In this document: positions 1 to 7,853 of the stretch, piece by piece
How the letters are laid out: each line of letters opens with the position of its first letter
Numbering within the stretch: the first letter of the stretch is position 1
The notes under the pieces: generated by a model
The model's input: only the letters and a program-made list of their open reading frames with translations
Databases searched by the model: none
Told to the model about the DNA's origin: nothing
Source of the DNA: Janthinobacterium sp. J1-1
Lineage (GTDB): Bacteria > Pseudomonadota > Gammaproteobacteria > Burkholderiales > Burkholderiaceae_D
Length of the DNA: 64,000 nucleotides
NCBI RefSeq assembly: GCF_030944405.1
Contig: NZ_CP132339.1
Span: forward strand, 2,294,001 to 2,358,000
Direction of reading: 5' to 3'
Position numbers and translations under genes: made by a program

Positions 1-526
1 GACGCAGCTTGGCCAGGAAGCGCCGCAGGTGCGGCTCGCCGCGTTCGAAGGGCACCTCGTCAAAGGCAAACCAGCGTATCGACGAAAATTCTGTTTCATC
101 ATGGATGATCTGCTGCCGGCGGTCGGCATGCAGCACATACCACAGCGACACATCGGTGTGGCCAGCGGTCAGGCCCACGGTGGTGGTCACGGTCAGCATC
201 AGCGGTGCTGCGACGGGATGCGCGGGCGCCAGGCCCAGTTCCTCGGCCAGTTCGCGCAGCACGGTGGTACGTGGATGCTCGCCGGGATCGACATGGCCGC
301 CGGGCGGCAGCCACAATTGGGCATTGCGATGGTCGACCAGCAGCACGTGATCCTCATCAACGACGACAAAGTAGGCGACCAGGTGCTTCGGCGGGGTGGC
401 CGGCTTGGCCAGGCGGAACAGCTCGGCGCCGCTATCGATCCAGGCCAGCGTGTCGGCAAGCTGGCCGCGTTCGAGTTCGTCCAGGGGGACGATGGTGGCA
501 ACTTCTTGCCGGATTTGCTGGCGCAT
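1..526 (-). CDS. NUDIX hydrolase (3' end cut by window edge)
   Basis: NUDIX hydrolases cleave nucleoside diphosphates linked to another moiety. Translating the minus strand from the ATG at 526-524 gives an open frame to the edge. It contains a near-canonical Nudix box: GGHVDPGE, then REL, then AEELG (roughly 315 down to 247), preceded by a beta-strand stretch ending in WLPP. The glutamates of RELAEELG are the expected metal ligands. The gene runs out of the window, so the C-terminus and stop are missing. The start is the first ATG that includes the whole domain; no strong ribosome binding site precedes it. The substrate cannot be told from sequence. It lies tail-on after the TonB receptor, about 60 bases from that gene's stop, in the same direction. 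Confidence 0.85.
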   Translation of the reverse strand, partial: MRQQIRQEVATIVPLDELERGQLADTLAWIDSGAELFRLAKPATPPKHLVAYFVVVDEDHVLLVDHRNAQLWLPPGGHVDPGEHPRTTVLRELAEELGLAPAHPVAAPLMLTVTTTVGLTAGHTDVSLWYVLHADRRQQIIHDETEFSSIRWFAFDEVPFERGEPHLRRFLAKLR

Positions 527-588
527 CTGCTGGGGCCCTGGTCAATGACAAGCCGTGAGCGTAGCAGATGTGCCGGCAAAGAGTGCCG

Positions 589-3048
589 TTAAAACCTGTA
601 GCGCAGCGACAGCATGGCGTTGCGCGGGTCGCCATAGTAGCCGCCCATGCCGGTCGAATAGTAGCGCTTGTCGAACACATTATTGACGTTGACGGTCGCC
701 ACCAGGCGCGGGTCGAACTGGTATTGCGCCATCAGGCCCGCCACCGCGTAGGCTGGCTGCGTGAAGCGCTCGCCGTTCGGGCCACGGTCGTCCATGTAGA
801 TGCCGCTCTGCCAGTTCACGCCGGCGTCCAGCATCAATCCTGGCACGCCTTGCGACAGGCGATAGGTGGTCCACAGCTTGGCCATGGCCTGCGGCTGGCT
901 GGTCTGGATGCGCTCGCCGGCCGCGTTGCGGATGCGGCTGTAGGCATAGCTGGCCGTCAGTTGCCAGTCCGGGCGCAGCTGGCCCGACACTTCCGTCTCC
1001 AGGCCGCAGGTGGTGGCGCCCTTCACCGTGTGATAGGCGTACGAGCCGCCGCCGGTACCGATGATCCAGATATTGCCCGGATCGGCTTCGGCCAGGTTTT
1101 CCTGGCGCAGCTGGAACACCGAAGTGCTGGTGGTCAGGGCGCCGTTGAAGAATTCGCCCTTGATGCCGGCCTCGTAGTTCTTGCCTTCCAGTGGCGGCAG
1201 GAAGCGGCTGTTGATGTCGCGCTGGCTTTGCGGCGTGAAGATGCTGGTGTAGCTGGCGTAGGCCGACCAGTGCCGTCCCAGGTCGTAGACCAGGCCCGCA
1301 TACGGCGTGATCTTGCCGCTTTCGCGCATCGCGTCGTAGAGATCCGTGTCGGCATCGTAATCGCTGCGGATATCGCGCTTCCAGTACGACAGGCGCGCAC
1401 CGAGGATCACGGACAGCGCATCCGTCGGGCGCAGGCGCAAGGTGGAATACACGCCGCTCTCGCGCTCCTTGTCGTACGAGGTGCCCATGCGGGTGCCGCG
1501 ATAGTCGGGCACCGGCATGGCGCCATTCCATGCGTTGATGTCGGGGATGCTGTAGTCGTAGCCGTCCAGCCGCCAGCCCGGATAGATGGGGCTGTTGGTC
1601 TCGAGTTCGGAGCTGCTCACGCCGAACACCAGTTCATGCTTGCGCCCGAAGGCCTGGAACGGCCCGCTGACATAGGCGTCGAGCGAGGTTTGCTGCGGCT
1701 TGCTGTGCCAGTTGGCCAGCCACAGTTTCAGGTTGGCGCCCGTGACGCGGTCCGCATAGCCGTTGCCGGCAAAGCCCTGCAGCGCATCATATTGATTGCT
1801 GCTGCGGCTGACGGCCAGCTTGGCGATCCAGTCGTTGTCGAAATAATGGTCGAGCGTGGCGAACAACATGCTTTGTTCGCGGTCGTACGTGCTCCACGCC
1901 GCCGTGCCGTTCATCGACCGCTTGAAATGGGTCAGCGAGCCATCGCTGTAAAAGACGGGAAATTCGCGGCCCGCGCCACCCAGTTTTTCCTTCTGGTAGT
2001 TGACGCCCGCGCTGAGCACCGTGGACGGCGACAAATCGGCTTCGACGATCGCGTACAGCACGTCCTTTTTCTGGCGGTAGCGCTCGATGAAGGAATGCTG
2101 GTCTTCATGCGCCGCCACCAGGCGGGCGCGCACGCTGCCGTCCTGGTTCAGCGGACTCGAGATGTCGCCATCGATGCGGTAGCGGTCCCACGAGCCGGCC
2201 TGCACGCCGGCCGATGCGGCAAATGTGCGGCCCGGGCGCTTGCGCACCAGGTTGACGGCGGCGGACGGGCTGCCCGTGCCGCTGATCAAACCGGTGGCGC
2301 CGCGGATGATTTCGACCCTGTCGTAGATGGCCGCGTCATAGGTGCGCGCTTCGAGGTTCTTGCTGGTCGGGATGCCGTCGACCATGTAGGACGTCACTTC
2401 GAAGCCGCGCGAGAATACCTGGTCGTATTCCCGCGTGCTCGACGAGCGGTCGACCGTGATGCCGGGCGACTGCACCAGCACGTCCTGCAAGGTGCGCAGG
2501 CCCTGGTCTTCGATCTGCTGGCGCGTGATGACGCTGACGGCCTGCGGCGTTTCGCGCAGCGACAGGTTCAATCGCGTGGCGCTGGTCAGGCCCGCGTAGC
2601 TGCGCCTGCCCTCGGTGGTGCCGTCGCGCAGGGCGCTGGAGCTGACGGCCACTTCGCCGAGGGTGGCGGCGATCGGCGCGCCGGTACTGGCACCGGCGCC
2701 GCTTTTGCGCAGCACATAGCTGTTGGCGCCGCCGGGCACCGCTTCGAGTCCGGTGCCGGCCAGCAGTTGCGCCAGCGCCTGCGGCACCGTATAGCTGCCC
2801 TGCAGGCCCGGCGAGCGCACGCCCTGCAGCAGTTCGGCCGCGCCGCCCACATTGACCCTGGCGTTGATGGCAAAGGCGGCGATCGCGGCGGACAACTCGC
2901 CGGCCGGCACGCTGTAATGCGTTGGCGCGGCGCTGGCGGCGCCAGTCGTATCGGCGGCCATCGCCGGCGCATGCGCCAGCGACAGCAGCAACAGGGCGCC
3001 GCCAACGGCGCGTGCGAGGGGAGTGGGGTGCGGAGGATGCAGGTGCAT
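589..3048 (-). CDS. TonB-dependent siderophore receptor with N-terminal signalling domain
   Basis: Outer-membrane ferric-siderophore receptor of 819 residues. A signal peptide ends near AMA-AD (about residue 32). A secretin/TonB short N-terminal (STN) domain spans about 45-115, so it belongs to the transducer type that signals to a FecR/FecI pair. The plug follows (about 155-265, with RETPQAVSVITRQQI and VEIIRGATGL), then the beta-barrel to the terminal RYRF, with aromatic last residue as usual for barrel assembly. It is the last gene of the left iron island, 80 bases after the fecR remnant. The family (FpvA/FhuE/FoxA-like) is clear; the ligand is not. Its own FecR is broken (see the pseudogene at 3129), so signalling through the STN domain is probably uncoupled. 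Confidence 0.93.
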   Translation of the reverse strand: MHLHPPHPTPLARAVGGALLLLSLAHAPAMAADTTGAASAAPTHYSVPAGELSAAIAAFAINARVNVGGAAELLQGVRSPGLQGSYTVPQALAQLLAGTGLEAVPGGANSYVLRKSGAGASTGAPIAATLGEVAVSSSALRDGTTEGRRSYAGLTSATRLNLSLRETPQAVSVITRQQIEDQGLRTLQDVLVQSPGITVDRSSSTREYDQVFSRGFEVTSYMVDGIPTSKNLEARTYDAAIYDRVEIIRGATGLISGTGSPSAAVNLVRKRPGRTFAASAGVQAGSWDRYRIDGDISSPLNQDGSVRARLVAAHEDQHSFIERYRQKKDVLYAIVEADLSPSTVLSAGVNYQKEKLGGAGREFPVFYSDGSLTHFKRSMNGTAAWSTYDREQSMLFATLDHYFDNDWIAKLAVSRSSNQYDALQGFAGNGYADRVTGANLKLWLANWHSKPQQTSLDAYVSGPFQAFGRKHELVFGVSSSELETNSPIYPGWRLDGYDYSIPDINAWNGAMPVPDYRGTRMGTSYDKERESGVYSTLRLRPTDALSVILGARLSYWKRDIRSDYDADTDLYDAMRESGKITPYAGLVYDLGRHWSAYASYTSIFTPQSQRDINSRFLPPLEGKNYEAGIKGEFFNGALTTSTSVFQLRQENLAEADPGNIWIIGTGGGSYAYHTVKGATTCGLETEVSGQLRPDWQLTASYAYSRIRNAAGERIQTSQPQAMAKLWTTYRLSQGVPGLMLDAGVNWQSGIYMDDRGPNGERFTQPAYAVAGLMAQYQFDPRLVATVNVNNVFDKRYYSTGMGGYYGDPRNAMLSLRYRF

Positions 3049-3128
3049 GAGAGAGCCTTTCCGGTGTAGTTAAGTGACAGACATCCACAGGACAGGCGAG
3101 GCGTGAAAAAGGGGCCAAAAAAACGCAA

Positions 3129-4011
3129 TTATTTTGCGTGGGGAGCAATCGTGACCCAGTAGCGGCTGCGGTACAGCACGTCGACCGGCAGCATGCGCGC
3201 CAGGCTGTCCAGCACCGTCTCCGTGTCGTCGAGACGGAAGGCGCCCGTCAGGCGCAGGCCTGCCACCTCAGGTTCGACGCGCAGCAGGCCGGGGCGGTAG
3301 CGCGCCAGTTCGGCGGCAAAGGCGTCCAGGCGCATGTCTTGCGCCATCAGCATGCCCTGCGTCCAGGCGCCCGTCTGCGGCGTTGCTGCCACGGGCAGGT
3401 TGGCGTGGTCGGCGTCGAAGCGGCTTTGCCAGCCGGCCTCGACCCGGCGCACGGTGGCCGAGGGCGCGCGCGGCGCGATCTGTACCGCATGTTCCAGCAC
3501 CGTCACGCGGCTGCTGTCGTCATCAAGGCGCACGATAAAGCGCGTGCCGAGCGCGCGGATGCGGCCATGCCGGGTGGCGACGATAAAGGGACGGTTCCCC
3601 GCATGGTCAGGCCGCGTTTCCACCAGCAGCTCGCCGCGCCGCAACGTCAGCAGGCGCTCGTGCCCGGTATAGTTCACATCGACGGCGCTGTCGGTATTGA
3701 GCACCAGCCGGCCGCCATCGGGCAGGGACAGCTCGCGGCGCTGGCCGATGGCGCTGCGGACGGCGCAGCACGGGCGCGGCCACGCTGGCTGGCAGCAGGG
3801 CGGATGCGTGCTCCAGCTGGCCGCTGACCTGCCGCACCTTGTGCCAGGCGCGCAGGTGTTCGGGGTCGCGTGCGCGCCAGCGTGCGCTGGCCGCCAGATC
3901 TTCCGGCGTGGCCTGGCCCGACTGCTCGATCAGAAACCATTCGACGGCCTGACGCGCGATCTTGCGCGACAGCGGCGGCATCAATGGCGCGGGCAGGCCG
4001 GTGGCACTCAT
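3129..4011 (-). pseudogene. fecR-type anti-sigma/regulator gene, frameshifted, membrane segment missing
   Basis: FecR proteins span the inner membrane and relay the receptor signal to an ECF sigma factor. The start ATG (4011) overlaps the sigma gene stop in an ATGA. The first 75 or so codons encode the cytoplasmic DUF4880 part (RKIARQAVEWF, DPEHLRAWHKV). The frame then runs off to a stop at 3607, giving 134 residues. The FecR domain continues in another frame, from about 3761 (SAIGQRRELSLPDGGRLVLN) to a normal end at 3129 (YWVTIAPHAK). Total length is 883 bases, not a multiple of three. The hydrophobic membrane segment expected between the two parts is absent in both frames, whereas the paralogue at 10343 has it. 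This looks like an internal deletion of about 80-110 bases rather than a single-base error, although misassembly is possible. Confidence 0.82.
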
Positions 4012-4496
4012 GCCAGCAGCACGCATTCGGTCAGCGCCTCGGCCATGTAGCGCTTGACGGAGCGTTCGCCGATACCGAGTGTTGCGGCGATGTCCGCATA
4101 GGCATGGCCCTCGATCTGCGCCATGATGAAGACGGCGCGTACCTTCGGTTTCAGTGCGTCGAGCATGGCGTCGACCGCTTGCAGCGCCTGCAGCATCTCT
4201 GCCTGCTGCTGCGCCGACGGCACCTGCTGTTCGGGCAGGGCGGCGAGGGTGGCCAGCCACGCGTGCTCCAGCGACTGGCGCCGCAGATGGTTGATCAGCA
4301 GGTGTTTGGCGATGGTCGCCAGGTAGGCCCTGGGCGCGCGCAGGGCCGGGGTTTGCGGCTGGGCCGGCGCGCCGGCCAGCAGGCGCGCAAACGTGTCCTG
4401 CATCAGGTCGGCCGCGTCAAACGCATTGCCGAGGCGCCGTTGCAGCCAGTGCGCCAGCCAGCCGTGGTAGGCGCTGTAGCAGTGCTCCAGTTGCAT
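4008..4496 (-). CDS. ECF RNA polymerase sigma factor, FecI type
   Basis: Iron-starvation type extracytoplasmic-function sigma factor, 162 residues. Region 2 is visible as DAADLMQDTFARLL with the following RAYLATIAKHLLINHLRR. Region 4 is the helix-turn-helix YADIAATLGIGERSVKRYMAEAL near the C-terminus. The ATG overlaps the stop of the upstream DUF3325 gene as TAATG, and its own stop overlaps the fecR start as ATGA, so the genes are translationally coupled. It should transcribe the TonB receptor at 589. Because its FecR partner has lost the membrane segment, the sigma factor may be inactive or permanently on; see findings. Confidence 0.9.
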   Translation of the reverse strand: MQLEHCYSAYHGWLAHWLQRRLGNAFDAADLMQDTFARLLAGAPAQPQTPALRAPRAYLATIAKHLLINHLRRQSLEHAWLATLAALPEQQVPSAQQQAEMLQALQAVDAMLDALKPKVRAVFIMAQIEGHAYADIAATLGIGERSVKRYMAEALTECVLLA

Positions 4497-4852
4497 TACA
4501 GCACGGCCAGCAGCACCGCCGCCAGCGCCGCCGCCACGCCGGTCACGCGCGCCAGGCGCATCGCCTGGTGCGGCGCGTAGGGCAGCAGCCAGATCAGCAG
4601 CAGGCCGCAGCCGGTCAGGCTGCCAACCCAGAACACGGTGCCGTAGCCGGCGCCTGCGATATGCATGGCCCACGCCAGGCCGAAGGCCAGCGCCAGAGCG
4701 CCGCCCCACTGCAGGCGGCGGCGCAGCTGCGGCGGCGGTTCCGCGCCGCGGCCATGCAGGTCGGCGTAGTGGCGGTCCATCGCCAGGCACAGGCAGGACA
4801 GGCCCGCGTAGCACAGGGCGAAGACGAGGAAGTTCGACAGGATCTCCATCAT
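4496..4852 (-). CDS. DUF3325-type small inner-membrane protein
   Basis: Protein of 118 residues with three or four hydrophobic segments (about 5-25, 48-68, 72-90 and 98-117). It matches the DUF3325 family, usually found beside PepSY and DUF3649 genes in iron-uptake clusters; its biochemical role is unknown. It starts at the first of two tandem ATGs, overlapping the PepSY stop by ATGA, and ends in TAATG with the sigma gene. It is therefore an internal gene of a tightly packed operon. Confidence 0.75.
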   Translation of the reverse strand: MMEILSNFLVFALCYAGLSCLCLAMDRHYADLHGRGAEPPPQLRRRLQWGGALALAFGLAWAMHIAGAGYGTVFWVGSLTGCGLLLIWLLPYAPHQAMRLARVTGVAAALAAVLLAVL

Positions 4853-6477
4853 GCGGCTCCCGGCAGCGTGGTGTTGGTCGGCGCAGCGGGGGCGGGCGCG
4901 GCTTTCTTTGCCTTCGCCGCCAGCGGCCTGAGTTTGTACGCCGCGTAGCCCAGCAGCAGGCCCAGCGCCAGCACCACCAGATCAAAAGCGGCCACCGACA
5001 CGGGGCCACGGCCGAGGAACAGGGTCACGCCCAGGTGCGACTGGGTGGTGAACACGTTCAGGACAGGCAGGCCGGCCAGGAGGATCGCGCCGGCCGTCAG
5101 CTGGATGCGCCACATGGCGCGCGTCGGGCGCAGTTGGGCGACGATGGCGGCCAGCGCCCAGGCGCCGAAGAAGCAGGCGATTTCTTCTTTCGGGCGCTCT
5201 TCCATCACCACCGGCAGCAGGCGGTTGGCCCAGAAATAGGCGCCGAAGGCGATCGGGATGCCGGCGATGGCGCCGATATTGAGCGCCTCGACCAGCCGCA
5301 GTCCGAAGCTGGCGCGCTTGCCGGCGGCCAGCGCCTTGGCTTGTTTCTGGCGCGTCTTGACGGCCCACAGCAGGGCGCCGGTGGCGACCATGGCGCACCC
5401 GGCCAGGCCGGACAGGAAGAACAGGGCGCGCAGCAGCGGCCCGCCGAAGTGGGCCACGTGCAGGCCGATCATCACGCCCTGGGTGGCGGCCGCACCGGGC
5501 ACCGTCTCGCCGTTCGACGACAGCAGCTTGCCGGTCACGCCATCGAAATCCATCGACGGCTGGCGGGTCGACATCTCGCGCCCCGACGAGCGGCTGAGGG
5601 TAATGACGGCATTGGCGTCGCCGGGCGCGTTGACGGAGATGCGTTCGACCTTGCCGCCCCATTGCTGTTCGGCCTGGCGCACCAGCGGCGCGAAGGGCGT
5701 CAGGGGCGCGGCCACGCCGGCCGCCTTGCGTTCTTGCGCGCGCGGAAACGCTTCGGCAAAGAAGGTGTCCTGGTCACCCTTGTAGGCGGCGGTGGCGCCG
5801 GACGGCATGTACAGGAACATCAGGGTGACCAGGCCGGTATAGGTGATCATCAGGTGGAAGGGCAGGGCCAGCACGGCTGTCACATTGTGCGCGTCCAGCC
5901 ACGAGCGCTGGCCCTTTTTCGGACGGAAGGTGAACAGGTCCTTGAAGATGCGCTTGTGGGTAATGACGCCGCTGATGACGGAGACCAGCATGAACATGGC
6001 GCAAAAGCCGACGATCCAGCGGGCCCAGATGGCGGACATGTAGTGCAGGTCGAAATGCAGGCGGTACAGGAATTCGCCGCCGCGCGTGTCGCGCGGCTTG
6101 GACAGCACGTCGCCGGTGGCCGGATCGGTCTTCTCGCTATGGAAGTTGCCGCGCCGTCCCTTCTTCTTCTCGCCCGGTTTCGACGGCTTGCTCCAGCCCA
6201 GCTGCGTCGCCTGCGTGCGCTCGTCGGGCAGGCTGATGAACCAGCGCGTGGCGCCGGCCGCGCGGTCGGTCATCGCGGCCTGGGCGGCGCTGGCGGCCAC
6301 TTCGCTGCTGACGGGATTGGCCGCCACGGCGTGCAGTTCGGGCTGCATCCACAAGGTGATTTCGTTGCGGTAGTAGCTGGCCGTGCCGCCGCAAAATACC
6401 AGCAGCAGCACCCAGCAGACCAGCAGGCCGGACCAGGTATGCAGCCATGCCATCGACTGGCGGAAACCTTCTTTCAT
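4849..6477 (-). CDS. PepSY-associated transmembrane protein (iron-uptake reductase-like)
   Basis: Inner-membrane protein of 542 residues in the PepSY_TM (PiuB/SypB-like) family, thought to act on ferric siderophores at the periplasmic face; the reaction is unproven for most members. It has an N-terminal helix (about 8-30, WLHTWSGLLVCWVLLLVF), a periplasmic PepSY region, paired helices around 150-200 and 360-390, and C-terminal helices to about 515. An Ala/Lys/Pro tail closes it. Histidines in or next to the helices (LHTW, RLHFDLHYM, FHLM, GLHVAHFG) could bind haem, as proposed for this family. The ATG at 6477 overlaps the DUF3649 stop (ATGA), which decides the start over longer in-frame options. 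Confidence 0.85.
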   Translation of the reverse strand: MKEGFRQSMAWLHTWSGLLVCWVLLLVFCGGTASYYRNEITLWMQPELHAVAANPVSSEVAASAAQAAMTDRAAGATRWFISLPDERTQATQLGWSKPSKPGEKKKGRRGNFHSEKTDPATGDVLSKPRDTRGGEFLYRLHFDLHYMSAIWARWIVGFCAMFMLVSVISGVITHKRIFKDLFTFRPKKGQRSWLDAHNVTAVLALPFHLMITYTGLVTLMFLYMPSGATAAYKGDQDTFFAEAFPRAQERKAAGVAAPLTPFAPLVRQAEQQWGGKVERISVNAPGDANAVITLSRSSGREMSTRQPSMDFDGVTGKLLSSNGETVPGAAATQGVMIGLHVAHFGGPLLRALFFLSGLAGCAMVATGALLWAVKTRQKQAKALAAGKRASFGLRLVEALNIGAIAGIPIAFGAYFWANRLLPVVMEERPKEEIACFFGAWALAAIVAQLRPTRAMWRIQLTAGAILLAGLPVLNVFTTQSHLGVTLFLGRGPVSVAAFDLVVLALGLLLGYAAYKLRPLAAKAKKAAPAPAAPTNTTLPGAA

Positions 6478-6812
6478 GCGAGACTCCAGGACAGGGCGCC
6501 CATCGCTTGCAGGATGGCGGCGAGGACGGCGCACGGTATCAACAGGCCCAGCCAGGCGCGCAGGGCGCTGCCGGTGGCGAAGACCCACAATACGGCGCAG
6601 GTGTAGATGGTGAAGGACAGCAGGGTCGCCGTCATGACGGCTTCCGAGCGCGCCATCGGCAGGGTCACCGACAGCAGCATGGTGACCAGCGCCGCCAGCA
6701 CATAGCCGCCGACGATGGCGGCCACGCCGCGCGAGGCCACGCCGAGGCGGTAGAGTGCCCCGGCGGACAGCCGCAGGCGCGGCAGTTTGGGTGTGGTGGC
6801 GGGCGCTTGCAT
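6474..6812 (-). CDS. DUF3649-type small inner-membrane protein
   Basis: Protein of 112 residues with three hydrophobic segments (about 28-50, 62-82, 86-108). Together with the PepSY and DUF3325 products it matches the DUF3649-PepSY-DUF3325 trio seen next to siderophore receptors. The start lies just after the stop of the DUF4198 gene and the end overlaps the PepSY start by four bases. No enzymatic motif is seen; an accessory role in a membrane complex is inferred from position only. Confidence 0.72.
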   Translation of the reverse strand: MQAPATTPKLPRLRLSAGALYRLGVASRGVAAIVGGYVLAALVTMLLSVTLPMARSEAVMTATLLSFTIYTCAVLWVFATGSALRAWLGLLIPCAVLAAILQAMGALSWSLA

Positions 6813-6814
6813 GA

Positions 6815-7561
6815 TCAGCCGTGGTCTTTGCTTGGTGCGACGGGAGCCGGTGCCGGCAATGGCGCCACGCCTTGCGCCTGCACCAGGCTCAGGGTGGTGA
6901 CGTAGCTGGCGCTGTCATATTTCTTGCCGTCGCGCTGGCCGCCGGTCTTGTCTTCATGGTGCACTTCCAGCACATAGCCGCCCTGCCATGGCAGCGGGAA
7001 GCTGACCAGGCCCTGCTCGTCGCTGTAGGCTTCGCGCATCCAGCCCGATTGCACCACGGCGCCGACCTTGGCTTTGGGCAGCGGCTTGCCCTGGTAGGTC
7101 ACCTTGAACTGGCCCGGCGTGCCGGTCGGCAGCAGGTCCAGCGTCAGGGCCGGCGCTTGTGCGCTGTGGTCGGCGACGATGCGCGCGGCCGGAGTCCAGA
7201 TCGAGAACAGCACCTTGCCATCCTTCTTGCTTTCCCAGCCCGGATAGCTGTTTTCTTCGGCGATGATGGTTTCGCCGGGAGCCACTTTACCGTTCAGCAC
7301 GAAGGCGCCGGCCGTCTTGCTGGCCTGCAGCGGCTTCCTGGTGCCAGCCGAAATCCAGGTGACGTTTTTCAGGGTGAATTTGTCCAGCAGGCCGGGCGAC
7401 GCTTCGCGCAGGTTGTCGCCGAATTCGCCGAAGTACACGCTGGCGGCCTTGTCGTTCTGTTCCAGCCAGATCTGGTGGGCGCCGGCCGCGCCGGACAGCA
7501 GGGCGCCGCTGACTAAGGCGGTGGCGAGGACGGACAAACGCGCGATGGAGGTGATGGTCAT
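6815..7561 (-). CDS. DUF4198-type exported protein
   Basis: Secreted periplasmic protein of 248 residues. The ATG at 7561 is chosen because AAGGGA sits 7 bases upstream and a good signal peptide follows (hydrophobic core about 8-24, cleavage after AGA-HQ). The frame stays open further upstream, but that stretch overlaps the Fur-like box. The body fits the DUF4198 family: N-terminal HQIWLE motif, a mature beta-rich domain, and a C-terminal region like a carboxypeptidase-regulatory Ig fold (GKPLPKAKVGAVVQSGW, then SFPLPWQGGYVLEVHHED). It is first in the left iron operon. DUF4198 proteins are often metal-uptake partners; the ligand here is unknown. Confidence 0.78.
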   Translation of the reverse strand: MTITSIARLSVLATALVSGALLSGAAGAHQIWLEQNDKAASVYFGEFGDNLREASPGLLDKFTLKNVTWISAGTRKPLQASKTAGAFVLNGKVAPGETIIAEENSYPGWESKKDGKVLFSIWTPAARIVADHSAQAPALTLDLLPTGTPGQFKVTYQGKPLPKAKVGAVVQSGWMREAYSDEQGLVSFPLPWQGGYVLEVHHEDKTGGQRDGKKYDSASYVTTLSLVQAQGVAPLPAPAPVAPSKDHG

Positions 7562-7728
7562 GGTGTATCCCTTGGTGTAGTTGTTATGGCTGTCGTAAAA
7601 CGGCCGCCGTCCCGCAGGAGTGGCGGCCAGCAGCATCAGTACTGGTAACGCAAGTTCAGCGTACTTGCCTGGCGTACCAGGCAAGATATGCGGCATGGGG
7701 ACGGAAACGCTGGTTGAAACACAAATCG

Positions 7729-7749
7729 TAATGAGAACGATTCTTATTA
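7729..7749 (-). promoter_or_regulatory. Fur-like box upstream of the left iron operon
   Basis: TAATGAGAA-CGA-TTCTTATTA is a 9-3-9 inverted repeat with one mismatch, close to the Fur consensus of overlapping TGATAATGAT-type repeats. It lies about 170 bases before the DUF4198 start, in an otherwise gene-free stretch (7562-7853). It is the expected site for iron-dependent repression of the operon running down to the TonB receptor at 589. The distance to the start implies a leader of more than 150 nt. Confidence 0.75.
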
Positions 7750-7853
7750 TATTGTGACGTTGCGAGACATGCAAGGGAGGAGTGAGGCAATTGCACACGG
7801 CAGCCGGAAGAAATCCGGCTGCGCGAGGGGGCAAGCAGGGGGACCTGCAGCGA

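Noticed and set aside
568..3069. Plus-strand open frame of 833 codons
   Set aside because: Antisense shadow of the TonB receptor at 589-3048; composition rich in Arg/Ala/Gly/His without any domain, typical of GC-rich reverse frames.
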